64,000 nt of DNA from Branchinecta lynchi. Lineage: Eukaryota; Arthropoda; Branchiopoda; Anostraca; Branchinectidae. The translations under genes were made by a program, and so were the position numbers. Numbering within the stretch: position 1 is the first letter of the stretch; every line of letters starts with the position of its first letter. The notes beneath the pieces were generated by a model. The model did not search any database. It was not told where the DNA came from and worked only from the letters and a program-made list of their open reading frames with translations. The stretch spans positions 20,875,869-20,939,868 of the forward strand of contig JAKZAP010000009.1 of the NCBI GenBank assembly GCA_023053575.1, in the 5' to 3' direction. Shown piece after piece: positions 63,614-64,000 of this stretch.

Positions 63614-63893
63614 GGCCGATAACCAGTTTTCCTCAAAGGAACTGCGGGAATTGCAAGGGAAGGACGGGTTTTCTTCCGCAGTACGTAACTACCTTAAACA
63701 TGGCAGTGGGTTGCCCTCTCAAATCGAAACTCAAGTCCTGCGCGAAATCGAAAATTTTGTCCTTGACGACGGCTTACTTTGTTACGTTTACACACCGTAC
63801 CAAAACTATCGCAGGCCTGATTTGCGGGTAGTACCAGTTTTACCTCGTTCACTCATTCCGGAACTGCAAAAGACGTTATTCTCTGGGCTCTGA
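63614..63893 (+). pseudogene. Gypsy integrase N-terminal region
   Basis: After the pogo junction: FSSAVRNYLKHGSGLP, then NFVLDDGLLCYVYTPYQNYR and RVVPVLPRSLIPELQ, the stretch between RNase H and the integrase zinc-binding domain in Gypsy polyproteins. A stop at 63891 ends the frame; the integrase HHCC and DDE core would lie further right. 63894-64000 shows nothing further recognised. Confidence 0.75.
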
Positions 63894-64000
63894 AGATTTA
63901 GAATGGGATGACCCCTGTACTGAAACACCTGTTCGCAGGCAGGGGTTGGGAAGCTCCTCGAGATCGAATTATTAAACGATGCGCTGACGAAAAGAGAACT

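Larger units (their letters stand above)
60082..64000 (+). mobile_element. Gypsy (Ty3-type) LTR retrotransposon, left part
   Basis: 5' LTR, primer site, protease tail, RT, RNase H and start of the integrase region in Gypsy order; runs off the window. Gag is missing (only ~200 bases between primer site and protease). Interrupted at 62763 by a pogo-like element. Confidence 0.88.

Overview
The window reads as a transposon graveyard from a eukaryotic, most likely invertebrate metazoan, nuclear genome. Support: GT-AG introns inside transposase genes, a 28S rDNA fragment, and a family mix of DIRS, Polinton/Maverick, PIF/Harbinger, hAT, pogo-like, piggyBac-like, Crypton-like and CR1/L2-like LINEs that together occur mainly in invertebrate animals. 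No ordinary host protein-coding gene was recognised. Species cannot be named from the sequence alone. Boundaries and product names come from reading motifs, target-site duplications (TSDs) and terminal repeats; no database search was possible.

Layout. 1-2472: 3' part of a LINE (LINE-A) cut by a small TTAA-type MITE. 2473-~8700: a decayed Polinton whose PolB gene is broken by LINE-A. It carries DNA polymerase tail, packaging ATPase, unknown coiled-coil gene, pX-like protein, adenain-like protease, zinc-ribbon protein, integrase, two minor virion genes, a collapsed major capsid gene and a small conserved protein. Its gene starts share an unusual promoter-like motif at fixed distance. 9.7-10.7 kb and 31.7-46.6 kb: a multicopy, head-to-tail, unrecognised gene-like family starting MADLS. 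10.6-25.7 kb: blocks of a ~184-bp satellite interrupted by a degenerate zinc-finger/tyrosine-recombinase element (YR-B), a 21-bp GC-rich minisatellite, a DIRS retrotransposon with open RT/RNase H and recombinase frames, and a CR1/Jockey-type LINE (LINE-B). 25.75-29.0 kb: a better preserved zinc-finger/tyrosine-recombinase element (YR-A). 29.9-31.0 kb: antisense 28S rDNA.

38375-41578 is a structurally complete pogo-like transposon inserted in the MADLS array; paralogous array units preserve the empty target site. 48-51.2 kb holds minus-strand LINE pieces. 51.2-60.1 kb is a hAT transposase pseudogene split by three insertions: a complete two-gene PIF/Harbinger (51879-57911), a non-autonomous hAT (57998-59946, 8-bp TSD) and a Gypsy LTR element (from 60082). 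The Gypsy is itself invaded by a second pogo-like element at 62763.

How parts work together: within each element the genes are the usual partners (HARBI1 nuclease plus MADF DNA-binding protein; DIRS gag, RT/RNase H and recombinase; Polinton replication, packaging and capsid genes). Candidates for something less described are the MADLS array, the pairing of the 184-bp satellite with the recombinase element, and the start-codon-embedded Polinton promoter motif.
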